From Hypsibius dujardini (taxonomy: Eukaryota; Tardigrada; Eutardigrada; Parachela; Hypsibiidae): DNA of 42,665 bases. How positions within the stretch are numbered: the first letter of the stretch is position 1; the number at the start of each line of letters is the position of its first letter. The notes beneath the pieces were generated by a model. It did not search any database. It was not told the origin of the DNA and saw only the letters and a list, made by a program, of their open reading frames with translations. A program made the translations under genes and the position numbers. The stretch spans positions 1 to 42,665 of the forward strand of contig LRSR01010263.1 of assembly GCA_001579985.1 (NCBI GenBank), read 5' to 3'. Below, piece by piece: positions 21,011-30,530 of the stretch.

Positions 21011-22125
21011 AAAACTATTAAATGAAGTCAAATCTTTAAAATAAGACAATTTTGTACTCTTATCTCTCATTCGTGGTCTATTCGTCTATAGTGATTCAAT
21101 TACGCGATGTCGAGATGTCGTCTGGAGAAAAAAACACGTAGTGGGATAAGCGTCATTCTGCTAATGTTAGTACTCTGTTCTAGTATTAGTTATTTGTTCT
21201 GGTGTTAAATTGCGAGCTGTCGGTAACTATAAGACAATGAGCTGATTCGACCATAATCTGAAAATGACGCTGACTTGGGACGATTTTCAAAGGGTGAATT
21301 CGAATCCCCCCTTACTGTTTTTCTGAGATAGTCCCACATTTTATAATTTTTGGACGTTGACTTTTACGCATTCCTCCCGTGCCAGTATTGTCTTGTGATT
21401 GCCCTCTGCATCTTTCACTAAGAAAGCCCCGTCTTAGAGCCGCCGCCATTTGAGTTTGTCTACGAGAAATGTCTTTGATGAAGAAAAGCGAGCCTGCCGC
21501 CTGGATGACTCGCTGTGCCGACATTCTGTTTAAGCTGGTTTGAAGTGGGCAATTCTATTTATTATTTCTTTCGCAATTTTTCAATGTGTCAGGAAGTTCT
21601 TCACCACAAAAGCGGAACTAAGTTCACGGCCTATGTTCTTCGTCTTTAGCGTTGAGAATTAGCATAGTGATTGCTGCTCTTACGCAGGGTTTCTGCTACG
21701 CTATTTCTTAAACACTTGAAAACGATGCAAATTACAGTAATTCTTACATTGTTGCAGCAGCTGTAGTGCTTTGTTATCCCATTGTACACGTTTGCTGTTG
21801 TTGCTGATGTCCGGGGGCTTATGCCGGAGGGGGGGGGGGACAGTGCTTTGATGGGGCAACACTGTTAAAGCCCTCCCCCACCATTTGGGGTCAACGGTAA
21901 TTTTTCAACTTTGCTGATACAAAAAATGCCCGTCCTCAACCCCGACTTGAATGAAGATGAAAAGTTTCCCATCCCTCGAATTGATTTAGTAAGAGCGTTT
22001 GTGTCAGTATCCCTTCCCCCCCCCCACCCCTTACGCCTATGAATTTGTGCTAGCCGTATAAGATTCTCTATTAAAGTTGAGTTGCACATACGTTCGCCCT
22101 GTAATGATAATCCAGTTACGTGGCC
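21011..22125. other. Intergenic with repeat-like G/C tracts
   Basis: No gene recognised. The part 21815-22060 is bounded by a G tract (21829-21839) and a C tract (22016-22025), and carries an internal short inverted match (acagtgctttgatggggc / aacactgttaaagccc). This composition recurs in other dispersed repeats of the window, so it is probably a degraded non-autonomous element. Confidence 0.35.
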
Positions 22126-22373
22126 CTAGGGTGGTGTCATTGCTATGGGCAATAGCTGCCCAGCATCCTTGCCGAAAATTGTGTGCAAAACTAGGCAGTC
22201 AACGCCGGTGACGGGCGGAAAGTTGTCGTTAGGTCTTGTAAGATAACAAGCTGATCCTGTCCGAGGCTGAAGATGACACTGAAGAAGAAGCCGGAATTGT
22301 TGCCGATCAGTGTGCCGGTGTGGTTGGCGAAAGTCTAGGCTAAATCGTTGTTCGCTCAGGCATAGGCTTGCAA
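22126..22373 (-). pseudogene. Decayed module A paralogue of the 23-kb gene
   Basis: Reading the minus strand from 22373, the translation aligns along its length with the exon at 23945-23660: matching pieces are LQAYA/LQALA, GNNSGFFFSVIFSLGQD/GNSSGFFLSAVLRLGTD, then after a one-base shift VTGVDCLVLHTIFGKDAG/ISGAECVAVHTAFGVDLG. It carries two in-frame stops (TGA and TAG within the first 13 codons) and a frameshift in the middle. It is a tandem duplicate that has lost function; an intron explanation is unlikely because the stops lie within conserved sequence. Confidence 0.75.
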
Positions 22374-22545
22374 TAAACTTTCCGCCTGTTCTGTTGGAGT
22401 AGAATGCAGAAAATGTATAGCAATAATACTTCTATCATGCCTAAAATGACAAAGTACAGAATATAGTAAAATACAACATGGTATATGAATAAGACATGTA
22501 ACGTAATAAATTGTATCCCACACATAAATTGTAACTTACTGCCAC

Positions 22546-22760
22546 TTAGAACGTCATTGACTTTCGATGCCGCCTCGTGATGAGAACCAGCTCAGTATCA
22601 ATGTTACCAGCAATGAGTGTGGGAACAATTCCCTTATCCTTAATTGTTTCAGTGGGATGTGAAGCGGTGACCAATACACATGCGCACCAGATTATATCAC
22701 GAGAATATTTTAGCAACAATAATCCAGATTTGCATTGACAGAGGCCAAAAGAAGCTGGTC
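22546..22760 (-). pseudogene. Decayed module B paralogue of the 23-kb gene
   Basis: On the minus strand, 22760 downward reads QLLLASVNANLDY, then after a frame change LLKYSRDII, VTASHPTETI and LIAGNIDTELVLI, ending TAA at 22546. These correspond to QDLLDAAANNTG, VLKFGRDIGA, ITETNDT and VATRNIADDLTFIL of the exon at 23434-23185. At least one frameshift breaks it. Its position between the intact module B and the decayed module A indicates a tandem array of duplicated units. Confidence 0.6.
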
Positions 22761-23184
22761 AAAATATATTCCAGATTGACATTCAGGAATCGCGAATTAG
22801 ATGTTGCATGAACGTGCGGCTCACATGAGCATATAATTTTGCTGTGCATACTCAACAAATAAGACAGTCGCCCAGATTCTTAGCGAATACTTGCGAATTC
22901 TTAGACGTGAGTCGAACGGACAAAGCATATTAACATCAACACACGTCAGGGGTTCATCACTCTGTCGGGAACACATCGAGCTCGTCGACTGTCTCGTAGA
23001 AAAAAAAATGTATCAGTGATAGTGAAACACAGCTTAAGCACAACGATTACAGTATTCATTATCACAGTATAAAAGAACGTTTAATTATCAACTATTCCCA
23101 AACAAACGCGGATTTCATGCATTTTTGGTTTTGAAATCAGATGTCGTTACAATTTTAAAAAAAAATCACAGAACAGAAGGAGGT

Positions 23185-23960
23185 TTAAATCGCGTCCTGA
23201 GTGGCCAAAATGAAGGTCAAGTCGTCGGCGATGTTTCTAGTAGCCACCAAACAGGCAGTACTGGTGTCGTTTGTCTCTGTGATTACTTGGATGGCGCCGA
23301 TGTCTCTGCCAAATTTCAGCACCGCCTTCAAATATTTGCCGGGGTACATCGCGCCAGTGTTGTTGGCCGCAGCATCCAGGAGGTCCTGCAGGCTTCCACC
23401 GAAGCTCTGCAGTAGCTGCTGATAGAGTTCTGCAAAGGTCATCCACGTTTTTCAAACGTCCCACGGCAGTGTGTAAAACATCTGCCACGCATTGTCGTTG
23501 AGAAGAGAGTTGGTAGAAAAAAAATATCGCCAGAAATAAGGGTATGTTATTTTTTCCTTCAAAGCAAATAAAAAATTAAGATTATCGCTTGTCTTCTTTC
23601 GACCTTTTTGCTCATAAAAATTGCAAATGATAGGAAAAAGCGGAATATTGGACTAACGTTTGCCCTGCAACGGCAGACCGATCGAATTGCCCAAGATATA
23701 GCGCCATTAATGCGGCGAAAAATCGCTAGACCAAGGTCCACACCGAAAGCGGTGTGCACGGCGACGCATTCCGCGCCACTAATCCCGGGCAGACTGTCAT
23801 TCAACGCATCGAACAGGATCTGCTGGTCAGTGCCCAGACGGAGAACTGCACTGAGGAAGAAACCAGAGCTGTTGCCCAGTGGTGTGTCTTGGTGTACCAG
23901 AAACTGCTCCCTGAGGTCGTTTTCATCCCTGGCCAAGGCTTGCAACAGGTTTAAAACTTA
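23185..23960 (-). CDS. Unrecognised repeated-module protein (two exons seen)
   Basis: Exon A runs from about 23940 down to about 23658 (possible donor gttagt at 23657) and exon B from about 23434 (acceptor ctttgcag) to TAA at 23185. The two exons encode related segments of about 85 residues. Module A has LGNSSGFFLSAVLRLGTD, a linker, then GISGAECVAVHTAFGVDLG; module B has YPGKYLKAVLKFGRDIGA, then TSTACLVATRNIADDLTFIL. Shared positions are an AVL-x-x-G-x-D core and a later A/T-C-x-A-x-T...DL stretch. No domain or catalytic motif is recognised, and no signal peptide is visible because the 5' exon was not found. The phase between the exons does not close cleanly with the obvious splice sites, so this copy may use other sites or may also be damaged. 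Decayed relatives lie immediately downstream. Confidence 0.5.
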
Positions 23961-25290
23961 CGCTGTTCGATACAGACAGAGAGAGTGATTATGTTCGTCT
24001 AGATGCGAGAAAATCGGAACGTCGGGTGGACCTCCTCCTGCTGTTTGTGGACGCAGCCTCGGAGGAACTTTCGAGAATAGTTACGACGTAACCTGAAAGA
24101 TGCATATCTCTTCAGACAAGTTGAAAGATATATACGTTTTGTAACGATGAATGGCAAAAACTGAACTAAACTAGAACACTAAACTGAAATTAAAGTAAAA
24201 CTTTTAGTAATTAATTTCTTGCTTTTAGTTTTTCTCTACTGACGAAACTAAAATAGGAAATTTTTAGTTACGAAAAGTAAGCGGACAGAAAACTGAACAA
24301 CTAATGTTATTTAACTAAATGAGTTAAAATTAGACTAAGGTTTAGATATAAAAAAAATGAACTTAAAATTCTTGGTAACCAAATTTAGTCGAATAGAAAT
24401 ACTAAGTAGTTGACTAATTTTGTTTTTTTTTCAATCCCGAAATGCGACAACAGAATCACGCCCTTACCGACGGCGAAGAATAAAACTAGATCGAGACTTC
24501 ATTTGATGACCAAAGGATGATTGATCGCCTATAAAATGGCTAATTGTTCGTCGCTTCCAATAGTTGATCAACACTAACGCGTGCAGGACTTTGAGACTTG
24601 CTGCCGGTCAACGGCAGGTGGGTTCAGCGCTTGACGGAGTCACAGTTCACCGAGTTATATCGCACGAGCAAGACAGCTTGAAGTTGCGTGAAACGGACAA
24701 TTTGGACCCCATGTGGTCTATTTATTGTTATCGTTAAACGAACAGAGATTTCGAGAGAACGACGACAGTGATTACGAACTTTTCCGCCAATCGCCCATCG
24801 ATAATTAACCGCGTAATAATAAAAGTAAAGTAACAGCAATGAGGCAATACTGCATGCCTTCCTTACTAAAAGCAATGATTTGATAATGCTAATTAGCAAT
24901 AGCAGACTAGTTAACCAGGTAGCAGAGTAGTTTAACTCAATTTTTAAAACCCTTCAAAAAATCGTAAAGAGGGTGTAATTTTCTTCCCTCTTGTTCTGCC
25001 TCCACCTTTCTGGGCCTTTGTCCTGTCTATCTGCACGCAGCTACTTAACCGCAAAGCAGAGCACTCGCTCCTTGTTTTAAGACCAGAAAGTCTGATGGAT
25101 AGGAAAGAGTTACATTTACTCAGTACCAACACATTATTAAAAACATAATTAAAAATTGATTCTTGGTTTTAATAAAATGGTCATGAATACTCGTATTAGT
25201 AGACCGATTATTGCACTGGTTTGCAAACCACATTGCCTCAGTATTGTACGATTTCAGAGAATTTGTAATCATGCAGGTACGGAGAAGTCC
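23961..25290. other. Intergenic; AACTAAA-rich low-complexity segment
   Basis: From about 24150 to 24430 the sequence is full of imperfect AACTAAA, TTAGT and TTTAGTT words, a degenerate AT-rich repeat similar in composition to 28560-28800. No gene is recognised. The open frame 24624-24899 (minus) has no supporting features. Confidence 0.4.
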
Positions 25291-25298
25291 AGACCGAT

Positions 25299-25355
25299 AT
25301 ATAGACAGACAGACAGTCAGACATGCAGACTGAGATATATAGGCAGAAAGACAAA

Positions 25356-25424
<69 letters not shown>

Positions 25425-25449
25425 TAGATAGATAGATAGACAAACAGAC

Positions 25450-25528
<79 letters not shown>

Positions 25529-25537
25529 CAAACAGAC

Positions 25538-25580
<43 letters not shown>

Positions 25581-25620
25581 AAAACAAACAGACAAAGAGA
25601 CAGACAGATAGACAAGTCAA
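25299..25620. repeat. Compound (CAGA)n / (TAGA)n microsatellite
   Basis: Alternating blocks of CAGA and TAGA tetranucleotides over about 320 bp, with a few AAACAGA interruptions. Long open frames in all three minus-strand registers (Ser/Leu/Tyr/Cys/Val repeats) are products of the tetranucleotide period and not genes. Confidence 0.95.
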
Positions 25621-25931
25621 AAATAAAAAGACAGACAGTCATAAAATCAGAAAGGCGGACATGAAGTGAAATGAGAATGCAGTGGTTGATGAAAATATGG
25701 AGCGCTGAAAATCCAAACAGTTCCGTGGAATTAGTTTTCCTGTTTGATTATTACTTGTGGGAATCAGACCGTAATGAGTCAACACCAACAACTAGGTGCA
25801 ACACAATAACCAACAAAACTTCCAGTAGGAAAGAAAAAACAACCAATAGATTAATGCGAGAGAGTTGAATTTCCTTTGACAGCAATTCTCCCTTTAAAAA
25901 AAACGGAACTACAATTTTTCAAGACAAATTT

Positions 25932-26303
25932 TCATCCGAAATTTCTGACTGCGGCTGGCGCCGTGGCGCCTTGCGGATTCCGTCGCTCCGCGTCGAATTC
26001 TCCGGCTATAATGTAGCCATCACCATCAAGATCCAGCCGATCAAAGTCACGCGATAGTTTGTCCCAACCAGCCCGGCTACTGCTTCCACCGAAACGCATC
26101 CTCGACTCGGTCTGGTTGATCTTCCCGTCGGCATCCCGATCAAGGGCTTCCACAATATCTTCTCCGTTACGTGTGAAAATCTTGGACCAACCGTCGGTCA
26201 CTTCGGTCCGTCCGAATTTCTGCGAACCCGAAGGAAATCCCGTCGTCCAACCGGCAATCAAAACAACCACCAACAATACTGAATTTTTCAAATGATTCTT
26301 CAT
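25932..26303 (-). CDS. Small secreted EF-hand protein, intronless
   Basis: A 123-aa frame from ATG 26303. Residues 1-22 form a signal peptide (basic start, hydrophobic core NSVLLVVVLIAGW, probable cleavage after TTG). Two EF-hand loops follow: DRDADGKINQTE (about residues 55-66) and DLDGDGYIIAGE (about 91-102), each with acidic residues at the calcium-coordinating positions 1, 3, 5 and 12. The pair is therefore likely functional in Ca2+ binding. The tail is short and Ala/Arg-rich with no ER-retention HDEL/KDEL, so export from the cell is expected. It lacks other domains and is small for the reticulocalbin or SPARC families. No introns are visible. Function beyond calcium binding is unknown. 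Confidence 0.75.
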   Translation of the reverse strand: MKNHLKNSVLLVVVLIAGWTTGFPSGSQKFGRTEVTDGWSKIFTRNGEDIVEALDRDADGKINQTESRMRFGGSSSRAGWDKLSRDFDRLDLDGDGYIIAGEFDAERRNPQGATAPAAVRNFG

Positions 26304-26607
26304 GATTAGGTTTTCGGGGGACTTATAAACGCCCTTGATATTTTTTACAGTGACTAATCCTGCTTTCAGGGAAAGGAGGACGAAGAAATATGGAGAAAAA
26401 TGAGAAAAGACGAAATTCTATGATAAAGATGCGCTCAAGGCAGGCTTCAACGGTGCACAAGGTGTGATGCACCACCAACCATCTACTGTGCCACTTCCAG
26501 CAAGGAGGGAAATCTCTCTCTCTCGAGTATTCGTGGAATAATGCATGCAATTTGCGCACCTGTCGACTCGAGACAATGGACGTCTTTTTGAAGTGGTTCA
26601 GTCTCAA

Positions 26608-26648
26608 TCTGTGTGTGGGTGTGTGGGTGTGTGTGTGTGTGTGTGTGA
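26608..26648. repeat. (GT)n microsatellite
   Basis: GT-rich run with GGG interruptions on the plus strand. It reads as His/Thr/Pro repeats in the opposite frames, which explains the open frames over it. Confidence 0.85.
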
Positions 26649-26814
26649 GTATGAAGCAGGCGGAGCCGTCCTGTCCTGCGGGAAACAATGAAGGGGTTAA
26701 GAGTGCCTGTCTCTATTGAATTGATCAGTAAAACGCTTTTATAGCGAATTAAAAAATGAGTTGACCAATTACGATTCTTACGAGAACGTAAATATGCAGT
26801 CCTGTGTAGGGTTG

Positions 26815-27125
26815 GGTTCATATGGGATGCAATTTCCCATAGAATGGGATGGGATGGGATGAGACGTTCCATTTCGTACCCCGCCAACCTACCACGGAAT
26901 GGGAAATGGGATGCATGGCCCATGGGAAGGTTTGGGAAGGGTTGGAATGACATTTCGCTTAGTGGTTAGGAGGTGGGCAATTAGTGAAGAGGGGCTCCCG
27001 AGGCCCCCAAGCCAAATTCTTACCAAACCTTCCCAAATATTCCCATTGGGGCCATATTTCCCATCCCATTCCATCCCAATCCCACACAGTTCCCAAACGC
27101 TGTCCAGAGCTTGAGATCCCAACCT
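26815..27125. repeat. Foldback-like region of GGGATGGGAT / ATCCCATTCC motifs
   Basis: Left half (about 26820-26945) is rich in ATGGGATGGG and TTTGGGAAGG words. Right half (about 27020-27120) contains their complements (CCTTCCCAAA, CCCATCCCATTCC). The two halves can pair imperfectly across about 75 bp. The open frames on both strands (26899-27114 and its complement) are symmetrical consequences of the inverted repeat. Confidence 0.5.
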
Positions 27126-29460
27126 TCATCCTGTGCTAGGCTGTTCAACATTAATAGGTAAAGCGGGAGGGGGGAGAGAATGAAGACTGTGATGACTGCC
27201 CACTTACAAACTTCCTTGTTGAGCTTTCAGTACACGTACGTACTGCAACCCTCCCTCGCTCTAAAAAACAATGCAAAAGCCTTTTTCCGTTCCGATCTAC
27301 AGTAACTAGCGGAATACTGGCAAGGCTGGGCAATTAGTTAGGTGAGGTGTCTTTTCCCAAGCGAGATTATGGATGAGGTTACAGATACTTGAGTTTGGAA
27401 AGACTCTGTCAGTATGTTCCATAATAAGGAACCCTTCAACAATAACGTAAGCGGCGGGATGGAGTGAGGAGTATAATAGGGCCACATTTGCAAGGGTCCT
27501 CTGCGATTTGGCACTTGTTAGGGGGAGGGGTCGAGCCGCCCAATATCGAAAGCTCACGTCATTTAATATAATTTTTAAATCAGGCTTCTTCTTCAATTAG
27601 GTTTCAATATTTCAAATTCTCCATTTGCTACAAATGCGGCAATGGAAAGACATTTCCTTCTTTCCATTTGACAAACCCGTTTTTAACAAGTTTTATTCTA
27701 ATAAGGTAGTATCTCTGGTGAATCGTTTAGAACAAAATAAGCTAAACATGTCGCAGAGCAGACTCAGAGCAGTAGTATGAGTAAGTCTTTAAAAATTGTT
27801 ATCGGATAGGATAGGGGGCGCCACTATCGCTAGGAAGATCTGGGAATACTATTACGACCATAGCGGCTGACATCTTCAACAAAGCTCGCACACACCTGCT
27901 GCTTGCTAAAAAAACTAGAAAGTAACGTAGAAAAATAATCTGTCTGCGCCAGTTGGCTCGGATCTTAAATCCACAGTGGGATTGACCGTTGGATCGACCA
28001 GCCTTCCCCCCCCCCGCCGTCCAAAATAACTTTGCCCTTCCCCCTTGGGGGGCAGGTGTTAAAGATTGCCCTTCCCCCCTGGGGGCACGTGTTAAAGATT
28101 ACCCTCCCCCCCCACCAGTCCGGGGGGCGGGCAAAACGTTTTTTTGCCATCCCCTTCAGCAGTTTTTCCAACATCTGCGGGCCGACCTCAATCCGCCACT
28201 GCGCAAATGAGGGAGCAGAGCGCGTCCCTGGATTCGAATTCAAGAGCAAGCAGACCGACTATGACTCATTGTTTGTTGCGCTTTAATTCGAAAAAAGCAC
28301 GCGGCGCACCCGACAAGAGTACCAGCAGTGCATGATCAGTCACGCGAAAAAAAACTGCCAAGACGGCGGAAAAAAACACACGTACAGGCCGGTACACAGG
28401 CTCCACTGTAGGCGTAAGACAAGTCAAACAGCAAACCGGGTCTTTCCCACTGCGCGCATACTCCAAACAAGTACGAGGTATTTTGCCTAAATGCGCGACG
28501 ATTTAAATCGTTCACTTTTCTGTGACTATGCCACTTCACCTGGTCATTACTATTTTTAGTTGACGAACTACGGTATGTCACTAAAAAGGTTTAGTGCAGA
28601 CTTTTTAGTAAGTGAAATTTCGGTTTAGGCAGCGTAAATGAAAATAGTTGCTTGAGTGAATTTCCGCCTCAAATATCTCGGGAATTTTGTTCGCAAGCTA
28701 AAACGAACTAAAAAAATGGTTACTTAAACTGAAGTGGAAATTTAGGTTTATTTTAAAATGTATTTATTGTTTTAATTCGGTTTAGTTTTGCAAGTTGAAT
28801 TGTAGCGTACATGTGAAATTTCCGAACCAAGAAAGTTGGATTTATGATTGTTGAAAAGCCATGAAAAAATTAGTTCTTTAATTGTTATTTTTAAGTCAAA
28901 GAAAACAGAAAGCGCGTAATTAAACCGCTTTTTGAGGCGAGCACAATTAGGCGAAATCCCTGTAAGTCTCGGTCCAATAGTGCCGCTACTGTTCGCCACC
29001 ACGGTCCCTCGGTGTCGGTGCGGTGCAGACGGAGTACGCGGAGTACCCTCACCGCACGCAGTCGCGCAGCGCAACAGCAGCAGAGTCATTATTATTGATC
29101 CAAAGTTCAGGCCAATGTTTGGTTATTCAAACTGGCAGGCCGACCGACAACATTAGACCAGCTGACTCGCTCTCGCTGCTGAATGAACTCGAAACTAAAA
29201 CATCCGCGGAGAGATCATTTCTGTCAGTCTTCACCAAGCTGCGTCGCTCCAATTCTGCTGGCATCCGCACCTTTATTTATTTACAACAGTTTTTTCTTCT
29301 GTAAGCCGATCACATCTCTACTCTTTTTTACCTCGCACTTTCATTTCCGGGTACATCGAACCGTCACCCGAGCAGGTATATTTTTTTACCGATTTTAAAA
29401 CCTTCCTTGCAGGAATTTAAACTCTTTAAAATTGCCATTTTTCTACAATTACTTTTTAAT
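27126..29460. other. Intergenic region upstream of FBXO gene
   Basis: No coding gene recognised. At 27995-28200 a G/C-tract element carries two near-copies of the unit CCCCTTGGGGG...GTGTTAAAGATT and ends near caatccgccactgcg, resembling a terminal sequence of a non-autonomous DNA transposon. 28560-28800 is AACTAAA/TTTAG-rich. 28940-29100 is GC-richer with CG dinucleotides and CAG repeats, and could be a promoter or 5' UTR region for the plus-strand FBXO gene. Confidence 0.35.
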
Positions 29461-29468
29461 GATTTCAG

Positions 29469-29544
29469 GTGGAAATTAGTTTAAAGTGTTAAAGACCATC
29501 GCATTAAATCTGCTACTGTCTGTTGAAAAGGAGCTTCCATTTAT
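29469..29544 (+). other. Possible 5' UTR exon of the FBXO gene
   Basis: An acceptor (aatgatttcag) precedes GTGGAAATTAG at about 29469, and a strong donor (gtaagtcc) starts at about 29545. The next acceptor (a T run ending ttacag) at about 29982 is 20 bp before the FBXO start codon. The pattern fits a noncoding exon spliced into the coding exon, but only splice motifs support it. Confidence 0.35.
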
Positions 29545-29613
29545 GTAAGTCCTTTTCTATTTTGTTACGGGCTTTGTCTTGTTGCGTGAACGTGAACCGC
29601 GCGTCAGCTGGCC

Positions 29614-29697
29614 TCTCTCTCTCTCTCTCTTTCTCTTTCTTTTATGATTATTCAAAATCGATTATTCAGCGTGTGTGCGTGTGTGTGTGTGTGTTGT
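29614..29697. repeat. (CT)n and (GT)n microsatellites
   Basis: A CT run (about 29612-29634) and a GT run (about 29669-29697) in the presumed first intron of the FBXO gene. Confidence 0.85.
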
Positions 29698-30001
29698 GTC
29701 TCCGATCCAGTCTAACCGGTTGGATGGTGTGTTATACAGACACAGACACACTTCAGTCAAAACTCTTGGCGTGTGCCTTTTTTCGATGAAACATTTCTCG
29801 CTGTTAAATACTGTCATTAGTCAAATCAAGGCACCGAAAACTCACAGAATTATTAAACATAACACAAACTTATGCAAAAGTATAATTACAATGTTTTTAC
29901 TTGTGTTACATGAGTCTAAATAATTTGTCTAAACAACCATAAAATAAGATTTGCAAAAAAAAAAATTTAATTTTTTTTACAGTTTTTTTTCGGACGGAAT
30001 C

Positions 30002-30456
30002 ATGCCGTTTATCGGCTTGGATTGGCGATCGCCGGGTGAGTCTTGGATTAAGACTCACAACGGCAGTTGGGAACGACTAAAAATCCTCGAGAATTCAACG
30101 GGATTTTCCGGTTCCGGATCGGATTCTGCCTGTAGTTCGCTGTCGTCTTCCCCGGCGTCCGTGGCGTCTTCCTACGCTGCGGCGTATATGACAGCTCGTA
30201 ATCGCCACAGCTTGTCTGAAAGCAGCAAGGAAAATTCCCCACCGCTGCTGACGCAGCAGCGAACCGTGTCGGAATCTTCCGCGGATTTTTCGGGAAGTTC
30301 TTTCAGCAGTGCGGCTTCGGTGGAGGCTATTATGATGGAAAGCGAAAGTACGCCGCCACCGAGTCCGCCGTTGGTGGTGCCGCTGATGGCTAATTATCAG
30401 CCGTTCTGTGTCATCTTTAGCCGACCTACTCGAGAGGTAAGCCAACAGACAAAGCA

Positions 30457-30530
<74 letters not shown>

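Noticed and set aside
23185-23960. Globin-like or other known helical fold for the module protein
   Set aside because: Initial resemblance was only in hydrophobic patterning; no conserved haem-binding His or other family signature is present.
25120-25642. Long overlapping Ser/Leu/Tyr/Cys/Val-rich frames
   Set aside because: They are the translation of a CAGA/TAGA tetranucleotide repeat in three registers, not a protein.
26483-26953. 156-codon minus-strand frame
   Set aside because: Its core is the GT microsatellite (His/Thr repeats) and the rest shows no gene-like features.
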